From NCBI GenBank assembly GCA_002104905.1, contig MCFE01000010.1, forward strand, positions 62,001-126,000: a DNA stretch of 64,000 bases. The letters are read 5' to 3'. Below, in pieces: positions 42,642 through 53,360 of this stretch. Origin of the DNA: Basidiobolus meristosporus CBS 931.73 (Eukaryota; Basidiobolomycota; Basidiobolomycetes; Basidiobolales; Basidiobolaceae). The notes below the pieces were generated by a model. It did no database searches, was not told where the DNA came from, and worked only from the letters and a program-made list of their open reading frames with translations. The position numbers and the translations under genes were made by a program. The first letter of the stretch is position 1. Each line of letters begins with the position of its first letter.

Positions 42642-43329
42642 GCAGCTTGATTGATCTCCAATGTCCTTTAGCTTTTAGGCCAGGGCATAGACACCACAAT
42701 CTCTCCCTCCCATGCTGTGATAGGTTTTTATATGGGCTTATCTTTGGATGGTATTGTTGTGCTTCAAAGAACATCTTGGTGTTTTTCTGCTGCATTGTTG
42801 GGAAATGGCTCAATTCCTGGCTGTGACATTGAGCTACTTTCAGACTGTTCAATGTTCCTCTGCTGCTTCATTGGGAAATGGCTCAATTATTGACTGTGAC
42901 ACCAAGCTACTCAAGTTCCTTCTTTGCAGCCTAGATACAGCATTCTTTACCTGCAATATTAATTACTCTACACATATTATTTGCTCATCATGTCTCTGGA
43001 CAAGTTCATGACTTGTTTGGTTTTTGTATGTATCCTATTAGTCACTGCCTCTTGTTGTCTTATTACTCATTTGGTATGAGCTGACAGCATTCTTGCTGAT
43101 AATGGTGGTGGTGAACCTATGATGGTCATTTGCTGGTCTTCTACTTGAGGTACTGTACTTGCTACAAGGTCATCAGCCTGGGCATTATGGTCCGCTTGTG
43201 GCTCTGCAGACATTGATATTTGCCTTCTTGACCAAAAATGTGATATACCCACCAAAGGTTGTGATGTGGGCACACTTTCAACATTGCCTTTTTGGATGTA
43301 GCCCACTTGTTGCATTGATTATTAGAGCA

Positions 43330-43633
43330 AGCTGTTGGCTAACTGCTTTTCTGCTGTAATTTGTGGTGAGCACAGTTGGTAACCAAAAACCTGGCTTAAT
43401 TATTTGGCAGCATATTTATGGAATCAACTCAGACAAACTGGGAAATAGTATTATGTACATGTGTATGTGGTGCTACAGTTTCATCTTAAAGTATACCATA
43501 GTGGGTCACCATTGAATCCTACATTTGTACACATACAATGTATTCAAAACAAGATTGTCTTAATATCACATGAGTTTTGACAAAATGGTCATATAATAGG
43601 GCTACATTGCTGAGTGTCAAGCTATTTGCCCCA
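43330..43633. promoter_or_regulatory. H3 divergent promoter region
   Basis: Conserved with 22761-23041 and 60511-60752 ('GTACATGTGTATGTGGTGC', 'AGTGGGTCACCATTGAATCC'). Lies between the H3 accessory gene and the H3 transposase start (ATG at about 43,634). Confidence 0.5.
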
Positions 43634-44042
43634 TGGACAAGATATGCTTAGTTAAGCCCATAAGAGAAGGGAAGATTGACCATGTGGCTATTGTAACCAG
43701 CCCCTCAGTAACAAGCATGCAGAATGCATAGGAGGTATTACTAGGATCTCAGCCAGTGTTCTGACTAAAATGCCATATCTGAGTATACAGCAGTTAGCAC
43801 TGTTCAAATATAATCTTAACAGCTACCTGATACTTTCATAACACCACTTAGCCATATTTGCCACATTGTATGAAATGACTCAGGTGAGCTTGTGATGCAT
43901 TAGGATCACCTCAGCCTTTCAAATATGGCACACAAAGTGATAGCTCTGAGCAAGAATGCTCAACAATGGATTGTGAGGCCAGCTTCCCTCAAAACAGCAC
44001 TGAGCATGAGCCTGGCAATAACCCCACATGCAATGGGACAAC
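43634..44042 (+). pseudogene. H3 transposase, N-terminal fragment
   Basis: The nucleotide sequence parallels H1 from its ATG ('CCCCATGGACAAGAT', 'GACCATGTGGCTATTGTAAC', 'GGCACACAAAGTGATAGC'), but frames are broken. It stops where a G-family LTR begins (TGTTGAGATATTG). Confidence 0.65.
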
Positions 44043-44140
44043 TGTTGAGATATTGATCTATTTAGTATCATTCAGCAGCTAATAATTTACTTAGCCTTTC
44101 TAGACTAGTCTTGGTCACTGTACAACTCATTTAAAGCCAT
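44043..44140 (+). repeat. Truncated G-family LTR
   Basis: TGTTGAGATATTGATCTATTTAGTATC… matches the start of the G LTRs at 44984 and 56122, then breaks off into inverted transposase sequence. It marks a rearrangement point. Confidence 0.65.
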
Positions 44141-44251
44141 TCTGCCATGAATACCTCCTGCATATCTGCAAAGGACTTTTTGGCATTTGGCCAATATTTT
44201 CCATCTCCCTACTGTATTCTGGTACCTCTCATGGGTACACTCTGGTTCTTG

Positions 44252-44620
44252 TGTTACAATTTAGGAAGTGATTTGGATATAAGGAGCTTAGCAAGATATA
44301 GTGATAATAGTTGAACTATTGTTTATTCATAAAGTGGATCAGTGTTTATACCTTTGTAGAAGTAATACAGCTGTAACACTAAGAAGGGGGGGTTTCTTAA
44401 CATTCAGGTGAACTATGTAATAGTTTCAGGCTTAGTAGATGATGTTTGGTAAAAAGTGTTAATATGATCTTCACTTTAGGGGAATAATCATACAATCATA
44501 GATGTGTGGAAACTGGCAAAGTTGGGGCTGCAAATAGGTCCTACAGTGACCAAGATTAGTCCAGAATTGTCAAGCAAATTTTTAGCTGCTGAATGATACA
44601 AATAGCTCAATATTTTAACA
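44252..44620 (-). repeat. G-family solo LTR (reverse)
   Basis: 369 bp, plus strand TGTTACAATTTAGG…CAATATTTTAACA, flanks TCTTG and ACTTG (one mismatch). Confidence 0.78.
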
Positions 44621-44983
44621 ACTTGCTGATAGGAATTCTGTATTGGATGCTGAGGAAATGGACTTGTGTCCAGGAGAAACCTAGTATTCTTTAGTATAGT
44701 TGTGCAAGTAAAATTTTGTTGCTTGCTATATCCAAACCACCTTTCCATCAAGTAACTGATTACCCACTCATTGTGGCTGCTTAGCTTCTTAATGCCAAAG
44801 GCATTGGTGCCTCCATATGCACTTTTGTCATCAGTATTCTCCAACTCCTCCTGGTTATCCTCAATGTGCAACTCATCATATCCATGACAGATTTGAAGGA
44901 AACATTTTTAATAAAATGGGATAAGGTTGTACTTGAAACTTGACTTGTCTCCCTGTTTCCCAACACACCTGCTCCATAGAAAA

Positions 44984-45352
44984 TGTTGAAATATTGGACT
45001 ATTTGGTATCATTCAGCAGCTAAAAATTTACTTAACAATTCTAGGCTAGTCTTAGTCACTGTAGGACTCATTTACTGCCTTAACTTTGCCACTTTCTCCA
45101 GATATATGATCTTATGATTATTCCCCTATAGTCAGGATCAAATTAGCACTATTACCAAACATTATGTACTAACCCTGAAACTGTTACAGAATGCTCCTGA
45201 ATATTGAGAAACCCTCCCTACTTAGTGTTGCAGCTGTATTACTTCTACAAAGGTATAAATACTGAGCTTCTTTATGAATAAACAAAAGTTTAACTATTAT
45301 CACTATTTCTTGATAAGTTCCTTTTATCCAAATCACTTCTTAAATTGCAACA
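44984..45352 (+). repeat. G-family solo LTR (forward)
   Basis: 369 bp, TGTTGAAATATTGG…TTAAATTGCAACA, exact 5-bp duplication GAAAA (44979-44983, 45353-45357). Removing it restores the match to H2 at 58,497-58,560. Confidence 0.85.
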
Positions 45353-45600
45353 GAAAACTCCCAAAAGGTAACGCACAGCACAATATTCTCCACACACAAA
45401 GCAAGATGGAGTAATGAATGATATGGTAGCTGCAAAGATCTTTGCATTCAGCTCTATGCCAATAGTAAAGCTGCTTGCCAATACAAACTCCTCACACAAA
45501 AGCTGCAGTGGACATATTTTCTGGTAAAACCCAAGGTGCAATTTTTTGATGGTCTTTGCACAGTAATCTCACAGCGTCTGTTATGTTGTGTTTAACTAAT

Positions 45601-46639
45601 GTGGGGCTTGACCTGCATTGCAGTGGCTGATCTCTAGTATACCACAACTTTGAGTTATCTGCCACTGAAACAGCTTATTTGGAGTCTGTTATGTTTGTAG
45701 AAGTTGTAACTTTAACTAGTATCCTCAATCTTGTGCTCAAGATGCACTATAGGCAGCGTTTCCCATTTCTGCAGCAGAGTTCCAACCTTCTATTAGCTAA
45801 TGTGAATATTACTTTAGAGTAACATTTCCTTATTTGAGCATAACTTTCCTTTCTGAGAATATATTTTTTTTTGGATATTTTAGCCTTCCCTTTGATGCAA
45901 TGGGGTGAGGTAAAGGCATTTCTAAAGGGGTCTTTAGACCTCAAGGGCAACCAGTGTGGTGTCTTTAGAGTATGGAGCTTTTGCAGTTATCTCTCAAGAT
46001 GTATTTAAACTATTGGGGTGCCCAATGATGTTTCTTTAGTGTAAAAGGATTTCTTAAAGGGGTCTCAAAAGTGGTCTTTTACTACATGGTTTTTTAGAGA
46101 GAATATTTCCAAGAAAAGGGGGTAGCTTGCTTGTAGAGCTCAGATTGGATTCATGTGAGCTTTGCAGTGTTTACAGATTGAATTCATGCAAGCTTTGTAG
46201 TGTTTTTACTGATGAAGTATCAGTCACATTCAAATAATCAACAGTACAAGTAATGCAGGGAAAGTATTATAATCTTTAAGCTTGTTATTGTAGTGTGGAG
46301 ATTCTGGAAAGAGGGGCCATTTATTTTTCAGCTGGGGAGGTCATAAATAGTGCTGCAATCTGAAACAAGAGTTGGCTACTGAGTGTTCTGCATAGTGTAA
46401 TATTTGTGGGTGAATTGTCTGTCAGGGTCTTGAGCTTGTGTTCTTCAAAGTGGGGTATTCTTCATCTTTCGTCTATTTATTATGCTAGCAAAAGCCAAAA
46501 GAAAGAAAGGAGTGCAATGCTTGTTTTGAGATATTGTCATAATGGAATACTCACCATTACCACTCCTCAATACCTCTTAGTCTCAGAATTCATATTTTAC
46601 AATGGCTTTTTGAGAGGATTGAACAATCATTTCTGATAG
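45601..46639. other. AT-rich region without a recognised gene
   Basis: No convincing coding frame. Contains short self-similar pieces (AAAGGGGTCT twice, T-rich runs) and the tandem pair at 46141-46208. Probably decayed transposon sequence. Confidence 0.4.
46141..46208. repeat. Two-copy tandem repeat of about 33 bp
   Basis: CAGATTGGATTCATGTGAGC… followed by CAGATTGAATTCATGCAAGC…, each ending in TTTGYAGTGTTT. Differences are transitions only. Confidence 0.7.
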
Positions 46640-46825
46640 GGCTTGAATTACTGCTAAGATGTACATCCTGCAAACAAATGCTTGTTAGCCACTGCTTTTG
46701 CCAGGAGTAACTCTTGAATATCTACAAATAGCTTTTCATCATTAATAAATATGTTTTTTCTCCTTGCTGAAATCTGATCACCTCTATAGATGTAGTCAGG
46801 TTCTTTTTTGTGTTGATGCCATCTA
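46640..46825 (-). pseudogene. H5 transposase fragment
   Basis: Nucleotide similarity to H2 antisense sequence near 57,990-58,140 ('ACATCCTGCAAACAAATGCTTG' region, TCTCCTTGCTGA…ATAGATG). Cut on the right by the truncated S LTR. Confidence 0.5.
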
Positions 46826-47719
46826 TTGCGCTACAATCCCAAACTTAGTTGGCATCTTAACAAAAGTATGTGCTGGGTTCAGCATCCTTTGAGAAGACAA
46901 TGTACTAAAGCTACTATAGTCAAAGCAACTGTAAACTCCACCAGCAGGGACTTGATAAGAATACAGCTATGGCCAATAGTGACAATGACAGAACAGTATC
47001 TTTGCTTGTAGAAGAATAAACTTGGGAAAGTATCAAATATAATAAAAGAAAACTACTTTGAGTATTCCTCACAAGTAGTGCCTCCAAGATCAGTTGGCTG
47101 TCAGCATGATTTCCTGGGAGTGTCCTGTGGTCTGGAATTTGAAGTTCAGGTAGCAGCAGGTAGCACTGTTTACACAAAGCAACAAGCTGGTATATTGATA
47201 AACAGATGATGCTTTATTGTTGAGGGATTGGCTTTCTTATATACTTTTCTAACTGGCTAGGTGGTTGCTAATCATGGTGTTCCAGGAGGTTCTAGAGGTC
47301 AAATGTAATCTTAATGATGTCAGAACAAGCTCAGAGTTTTCTAAGAAGGGGCTGGTAGGTTTTAAGAGACATGGCACATCCAATCAATCAAGAATCAATA
47401 CTTTGAAGCCTGTGTAACATAGGAATACCATATATGGTATTGAAATGGTAGGGGTGGAGACATGGTTTGGTCATGTGTCACGGGTACTGGTGCATGTACT
47501 TGCCTAATATAGAGTCACTTATTGCCAGTAATCTTACAAAACGTGAGGGATGACTTATGAAATAAGGTAAGTAGGTGTGCTAGTCAGCTGGCTTATGGGA
47601 TAGTTCTGATCAAGTAAGATAAATGGAATAAAGCTAAAATAAGTGTAGTAGAGAGATAGGGAAGTAGAAAATATGGGATGAGCACGTCTGTTAGTGGGTG
47701 TCACTGTGACCCCACTACA
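46826..47719 (-). repeat. Truncated S-family LTR
   Basis: Starts inside the LTR (CTACAATCCCAAACTTAGTTGG) and lacks the first about 180 bp. It ends …GACCCCACTACA. Older than the other two S copies by the number of changes, yet the CArG palindrome is intact (about 47,430). Confidence 0.8.
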
Positions 47720-48149
47720 GTGTCTGTTTGTGCCTTAACTTTGGGAACCAAACAGATTATGAATGAGTTTTTGCCTCAAATGACTAATTTACTACATGCT
47801 ATTTTTGTAGAGCTATGTGGGTTCTGAGAGCAATATGCACAGTACCCATCCAGGCAACAGTTCCAAAGCATCCAACAGTGGGTAAGTGAATACCTTCAGG
47901 AATCAGAAGCTGATCATCAAGAGGAAGAATACAGACTAACAGAAAAAGTGTCCAGATTGGGTGGGTGTACCTTGCTGGATTTCTTACCACTCTTTGCAAC
48001 TGCCACTTGCCAGTGCACATTAGTCCAAACTATGCAAACACCTTACACTAGAGTGCCCTGCATCAAGTCAATATGTGTTGGTTCAAGATGCACTCTTCAC
48101 AGCAAAACCACCAGAACTTGCCTAACTGCTCATTTAGACATACGTCCCT
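47720..48149. other. Unassigned sequence between the S LTR and element F
   Basis: A possible plus-strand coding remnant (QQWVSEYLQESEADHQEEEY, about 47,865-47,925) that I do not recognise. The CCCT at its right edge is the F target site. Confidence 0.35.
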
Positions 48150-48517
48150 TGTTATGATCTGCCGCTTGAATGTTTAAGTTAGATCAGTTTTTAGTCAAAT
48201 CAATTAGTATATGTTTAGGTTATCAGTAGATCAGTATTATCTATCAAATCAGTAGCATTAGTCAGCAAATGAATCAGCAGATCCTTATCAGACAGAAATA
48301 GATATATTAAGTAGGATCTTATTGGGTGATGATGATGCAAGCAAATGGGTCATCAGCCATAACCTGCATTAGAAAATACAATTAGTCAGCAACTGATCTG
48401 GCAAAATATATATAAGCAGCTGCTGGAATCAGAATAAAGATCAGTTCAAGTTTTAGTGAATACAATACTAGCTAAACTCCCTGTTCCTCTACAACTCTTA
48501 TACCACAACTTGTAACA
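48150..48517 (+). repeat. F 5' LTR
   Basis: TGTTATGATCTGCCGC…ACAACTTGTAACA, 368 bp, with TATATATAAG near 48,407. A decayed solo copy lies at 54141-54505. Confidence 0.92.
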
Positions 48518-49227
48518 TTGGTAGAAGCAATAACCAGACATAACAAGATCAGGTCAGCCACTATGATGGGATGCTCTACAATCTCTACCTGGGATGAGTT
48601 TGTGTTGGAAATTCAGGATGCTTTTGAACCTCCACACCAGCAGATACTACTAAGAAGGAAGTTAAAGATACTCAGACAGAAAGGAATGGTGCAAGAATAT
48701 ATCTATGAGTACAGATGTCTACTTGGACAAATTGAAAGAATGGACCCCTTGGATCAAGTTGAATACTTTATTGATGGGTTAAAAGAAAGAACTCGCAAGG
48801 AAGTGAATTATTGAAGACCTCAGACTATTGAAAAAGCCATCAAGATTGCCATTGACTATGACTCAGCTATGTTTGGAGTTGGGAAGCCTATAGTGACTAA
48901 TCAGAAAGGCTACTATCATTATGAAAGATGACAGTCAGAACCAGTACCAATGGAAATAGACACTATGCAGAAGAATCCTGCCTTGGGATAATGTAAGAAG
49001 AAAGGACTTTGCTTCAATTGCCACCAGCAAGGACATATTGCAAAGTACTGCCCTCAGAGAAGAAATTGACATCAGCCATCAAGAACCTTTAACCATATTG
49101 AGGCCATGGAGCATAGTAACATGGAGGATGAACTTGAAGAAGACTCAGAACTCACCTTCCACATGACAGAAGAATACCTATCCCAGATGACCTCAAACTC
49201 AGGAAAGCTATTATACTTGAATGGAGT
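48518..49227 (+). pseudogene. F gag, broken
   Basis: The first open part to 48814 contains 'TISTWDEFVLEIQDAFEPPH' and 'LGQIERMDPLDQVEYFIDGL'. Then stops at 48812, about 48,929, 48,990 and 49,068 interrupt it. Zinc knuckle C-x2-C-x4-H-x4-C ('CFNCHQQGHIAKYCPQR') at about 49,010-49,060. Confidence 0.88.
48519..48535 (+). other. F primer binding site (tRNA not assigned)
   Basis: TGGTAGAAGCAATAACC starts one base after the LTR. The TGG start fits pairing with a tRNA 3' CCA, but I cannot assign the tRNA. Confidence 0.45.
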
Positions 49228-52200
49228 ATGATTGACTCAGGAGCATTGCATGAGTACATGTCAGAGCAATTTGCTTTGAAAGCTGGAATCAACTCAGAAC
49301 CTACCAAATCAACTTCAGTCTCCACAGCTGATGGGAACTCTCACATAATCAACCGTATTACCCAGCCAGTAAGAATGAAGATCAATGACTATGAAGAAGA
49401 CCTACAGGCTTATATATTTGGGAACTGCAAGTTTGACCTTGTACTTGGAAAAACCTGGCTATTTTGTTGTAATCCATCAATCAACTGGAGAACCCATGCT
49501 ACTCAGATCCAAAAAGACAACAAGACCTATGAGCTATTACCTGCCAGGCTGGATTTCAACTTGGTCAATTCCAGTATGTGTGAGACAAGTGAACTTAGCA
49601 AGACCCAGTTCTGTAGAGCACTTAGAAAAGGTACTAAGATGTTCCTCATGGCGGTATTACAGGAGGATTCCTCCACCCCAGCACCCCAGCAGGTCCAGAC
49701 TCTCTTGAAGAAATATTCAGACATGTTCCCAGATGAGCTTGTAAGCCTACCACCAGTCAGAGATGTGGATCATGCCATTGACACAGGAAATAGCCCTCCA
49801 GTGAGCAAGACACCTTACAGAATGAGTCCATTGGAATTGGAGGAAATGAAGAGACAAATTGAGCAGCTATTGGAGCAAGGATACATCAGGCCCAGCAAGT
49901 CACCCTGGGGAGCACCAGTGCTTTTTGTGAAAAAGAAAGATGGAACACCTAGGATGTGCATTGACTACAGAGCCCTGAACTCAGTTACCGTCAAGAATAA
50001 GTACCCCATACCTTGGATTGTTGAGCTTTTGGACCAACTTAATGGAGCCACTATTTTCAGCAAGATTGACCTGATGTCAGGATACAACCAAATTAGGGTA
50101 AAACCAGAAGATATTCCTAAGACAGCATTTAGGACCAGATATGGACATTACAAGTACTTAGTCATGAGTTTTGGCCTCACTAATGCCCCTGCAACATTCA
50201 TGATGCTGATGCAGACTGTCTTCAGGAGTACTTAGACAAATTTGTGATAATCTACCTGGATGACATATTGATATACAGCAAGACAGAAAAGGATCACATG
50301 GTGCACATTGAAAAGGTCTTGAAGAAACTAAGTGAGAACAAGCTATATGGCAAGCTAGCCAAGTGTGAATTCTTCAAGGAACACGTTGAATACCTGGGAC
50401 ACATAGTGACTAGCACAGGAGTGACCTCAGACCCTAAGAAGGTTGAAGTTATTAAGAATTTGAAGCAGCCCCATAGCATATCAGCACTCAGATCATTCCC
50501 TGGAATGGTTTCCTATTATCAGAGATTTGTCAAGTCTTTTGCAAGTATTGCAGCCCCTTTAACTGATATCCTCAAGAAAGACAATACCTACAAGTGGGAC
50601 ATAGCTTGTGAGACTGCCTTTCAGATGCTCAAGAATGAACTTGCTAAGCTGCCAAGCTTAGGAATACCAGACTTCAGAAAAGAGTTCACTCTGTGCACAG
50701 ATGCTTCAGATTATGCAATTGGTGGAGTGCTGAGCCAAGAACACAAGGGAAAGGACTACCCTGTTGCCTTTGAATCCAAGATCAAATGCACTGTGAAGAC
50801 TGATCATGCTTCCCTCAAGTATATATTTACTCAGAAGGTACTTTCTAGAAGAATGACAAGATGGAGTGAATACATTCAGCAATTTGACCTGGTGATTGTC
50901 TACTGCCCTGGAAAAAACAACACGGTTGCTGATGCCTTATCAAGATTAGATCAAGTTGCACAACTCAACTTGGTACATGAATCAGATTAGCATAGCCTAT
51001 TACCAAAGTACTTGAAGGACCAAGCCATTCCTAATGGAGCGGATGAAGATATCAAGAAGATAATCCGTGATGAAGCCAGCAAATTTGTAGTACAGGATGA
51101 AACACTCTACCAAATTGTTGATGGAAGCCCTGTTGCCTATTGCCCTTATGTTTCTTGCCTGGATTTAATACATAAGCTACACAATGGATATGGACATCTT
51201 GGGATTGAAGGAACCTATAGCCTTGTGAAAGCCAGAGCATGGTGGCCCAGAATGAAACAAGATATTGAGAAGCTAGTGAAAACATGCCCAAACTGCCAAA
51301 TCAATCAAGGCCAGCCACAAAGAATTGCCAAACTCTTCCCTTTGGAGCCTGTAAGACCATTTGAGAGATGGGGAATTGACTTTGTTGGAAGTCTGCCAAC
51401 TACCAGGAAATGCAACCGTTGGATTCTAGTAGCAATTGACCATGCTACTTAATAGCCAGTTGCTAAAGCTGTATCAATAGCCAGTGAACAAGAAGTTGCA
51501 AGTTTCATTTACCATGAGATCCTGATGAAGTTTGGATGCCCTGTGGAGATCTTATCTGATAGAGGAGCAAACTTTATGGCAAAGACATTAGAGGCTTACC
51601 TGGAAATGCAGCAGATCAGACACTTGAAAACCTTGGCATATCACCCCAGAACTAATGGAGTCACTGAGTGGTTTAATGAATTATTTGGAAAAATGCTCAC
51701 CAAGTATGCAAATGGAGTTGTCAGTAGATGGGATGAGTATATAGACTAAGCACTCTTTGCATGCAGAGTCAGAGTACACAACACCACCCAGCAATCACCA
51801 TTTTACTTAGTGTATGGATGTGAACCAAGGATTCCAGGAGATCTCACACAACCAAAGCTTACAGACACCTTAGAAGATGAACTCAGTCAGCCAAGTAGAC
51901 ACCAGCAACTGGAACAAAGACGTCAAGAGGCACAAACCAAAGTATATCAAAGTGCAGAAAAGATGAAGCAGAGATTTGATAAGACTATAGCACCAGAAGC
52001 ATTGACAGTTGGGAACTTTGTATTGCTAAGAAGCAACACTTGGAAGAAGTTTGAGCCACAATGGACACAACCATTCAAGATCATCAGAGAATGTCCATTT
52101 GCAACTTACCAACTGGTGGACAAACAAAGCAATATCCAGGAAGACTTAGTGCATAGGGACAGACTCAAGCTTGCATACTTGCTGATAATACTGAACCATC

Positions 52201-52295
52201 AAGATATTGGTATCACAAGAAAAGAGATTCAGGAGAACCCTCTCAACTTTAGTAGGGGAGAATGTTATGATCTGCCACTTGAATGTTTAAGTTAG
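49228..52295 (+). pseudogene. F pol: protease, RT, RNase H and integrase, broken
   Basis: Protease '[15 protein letters not shown]' (49,228); RT '[20 protein letters not shown]', then a one-base loss near 50,225, catalytic 'IIYLDDILIYSK' (50,245); RNase H 'LCTDASDYAIGGVLSQE' running directly into 'SKIKCTVKTDHASLKYIF', without the block that normally carries the second catalytic residue; integrase zinc region ('HNGYGHLG', 'CPNCQINQGQ'), core 'WGIDFVGSLP' and 'LSDRGANFMA'. Stops lie at about 51,450 (two in a row) and 51,747. Confidence 0.92.
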
Positions 52296-52630
52296 ATCAG
52301 TTTTTAGTCAAATCAATTAGTATATGTTTAGGTTATCAGTAGATCAGTATTATCTATCAAATCAGTAGCATTAGTAAGCAAATGAATCAGCAGATCCTTA
52401 TCAGACAGAAATAGATATATTAAGTAGGATCTTATTGGGTGATGATGATGCAAGCACATGGGTCATCAGCCATAACCTGCATTAGAAAATACAATTAGTC
52501 AGCAACTGATCTGGCAAAATATATATAAGGAGCTGCTGGAACCACAATAAAGATCAGTTCAAGTTTTGGTGAATACAATACTAGCTAAACTCCCTATTCC
52601 TCTACAACTCTTATACCACAACTTGTAACA
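52263..52630 (+). repeat. F 3' LTR
   Basis: 368 bp, TGTTATGATCTGCCACTTG…TTGTAACA, followed by CCCT. Confidence 0.92.
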
Positions 52631-52634
52631 CCCT

Positions 52635-53360
52635 TAGAGCAGCCAAAGTTTCATTAACAAGCAGCATCACATTGAACTCAGGTAAGGGCCATGCCAATGC
52701 ATCAAGTTGATTGGACTCCTTGCTGGGATTATGCACTTTCTCAAAGTTTGATCCTTCTGCACATTCCATAACTTGCATTTTGCTCATCATGACCTCCTTG
52801 ATATATAGCCTTTCTCTTCTCTTAGTGTCATCTTCAAGGGCCAAGGCCTCTTGCTCCATAACCATATATCCTAGTTAGCAGCTCTTAGCAACAGCAGTGC
52901 TTTTCTGTCTTTTATAACTTCTGGTGGACAAGGCAGTCTTTATCTGGAATGAAGGCACAACACCAAAGCAAAGTAGACTCCCATAATATAGCAAGCTTGA
53001 GGCTCATAACCTGCCAAAATATTAGAGAGATATATTGGAGGAAAAATGGAGAATTAGAATAAATATTCAATATTCATAGGTTGATTTATTGAGTTGCAAC
53101 ACAATAGTGATATTTATTGCAGAACCAAATAAACGTAACTATTTGGTCAGTATTAAGGGAGTCTCAGGAGTTCATGTGCCAAGTTTTAGCTCATTTGGAT
53201 AAGTTTCAGATTTTCCTAAAATTCTTTACCTCACTTATTCCCAATAGTTGGTGAGTTTCTGACAAACTAATTTCTAATTTACTATTCTGATACTCATCAT
53301 TTAACCAAGTGCCAGTTCATAATATATTAATAATTAGCTGGACTTGTACTTTCTTCAACA
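52635..53360 (-). mobile_element. Copia-like element I, 5' end with gag fragment
   Basis: On minus: LTR 53360-53012 (about 349 bp; plus-strand ends TGCCAAAAT and TTCTTCAACA), primer site GGTTATGAGCCTCAAGC (53011-52995, initiator tRNA-Met anticodon type with one change from Copia B), then a gag-like piece (52611-52865 reading 'LEDDTKRRERLYIKEVMMSK'). F is inserted at its left end. A related LTR lies at 56921-57268. Confidence 0.65.

Larger units (their letters stand above)
27085..43315 (-). pseudogene. H3 accessory gene, interrupted by C3 (with E and C2) and an S solo LTR
   Basis: Reading 5' to 3' on minus: N-terminal part 43,315-42,990 ('AEPQADHNAQADDLVAS'), middle 42,990-42,642, S LTR (42,641-41,571), middle 41,570-41,018, C3 (41,017-27,861), then the repeat-rich part and tail 27,860-27,085. 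The pieces match the H2 accessory gene in order: 'GKVDAPVQHSSRRKQGK', 'VSLRQSSSERLDGDK' and 'KKVYPGYIQGSVRKKLQ' against H2's 'QSSSERPGSDK…NVYPSLRQGGMQKKLQ'. The tail 'ELHFNKVDELAHNGHMST' matches 'ELHSSKVDEFAEKGNLST'. It converges with the H1 transposase near 27,080. Function of the family unknown. Confidence 0.65.
44141..45600 (-). pseudogene. H4 transposase fragment, inverted, with two solo LTRs inside
   Basis: Matches the H2 transposase (58,040-58,680) on the minus strand: 'LQLLCEEFVLASSF' against 'LQLLCEKFVTGFEW', 'WVISYLMERWFGYS'. Interrupted by G LTRs 44252-44620 and 44984-45352. Orientation is opposite to the H3 N-terminal fragment just left of it. Confidence 0.65.
48150..52630 (+). mobile_element. 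F: Ty3 retrotransposon, full-length but damaged
   Basis: LTRs 48150-48517 and 52263-52630 (368 bp, about 2-3% different), 4-bp duplication CCCT (48146-48149, 52631-52634), TATA box about 48,406-48,416, TGG-type primer site from 48519, purine tract AGTAGGGGAGAA before the 3' LTR. Gag and a PR-RT-RH-IN pol are present. Several stops fit C-to-T or G-to-A changes. RNase H has lost an internal block. Confidence 0.92.
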
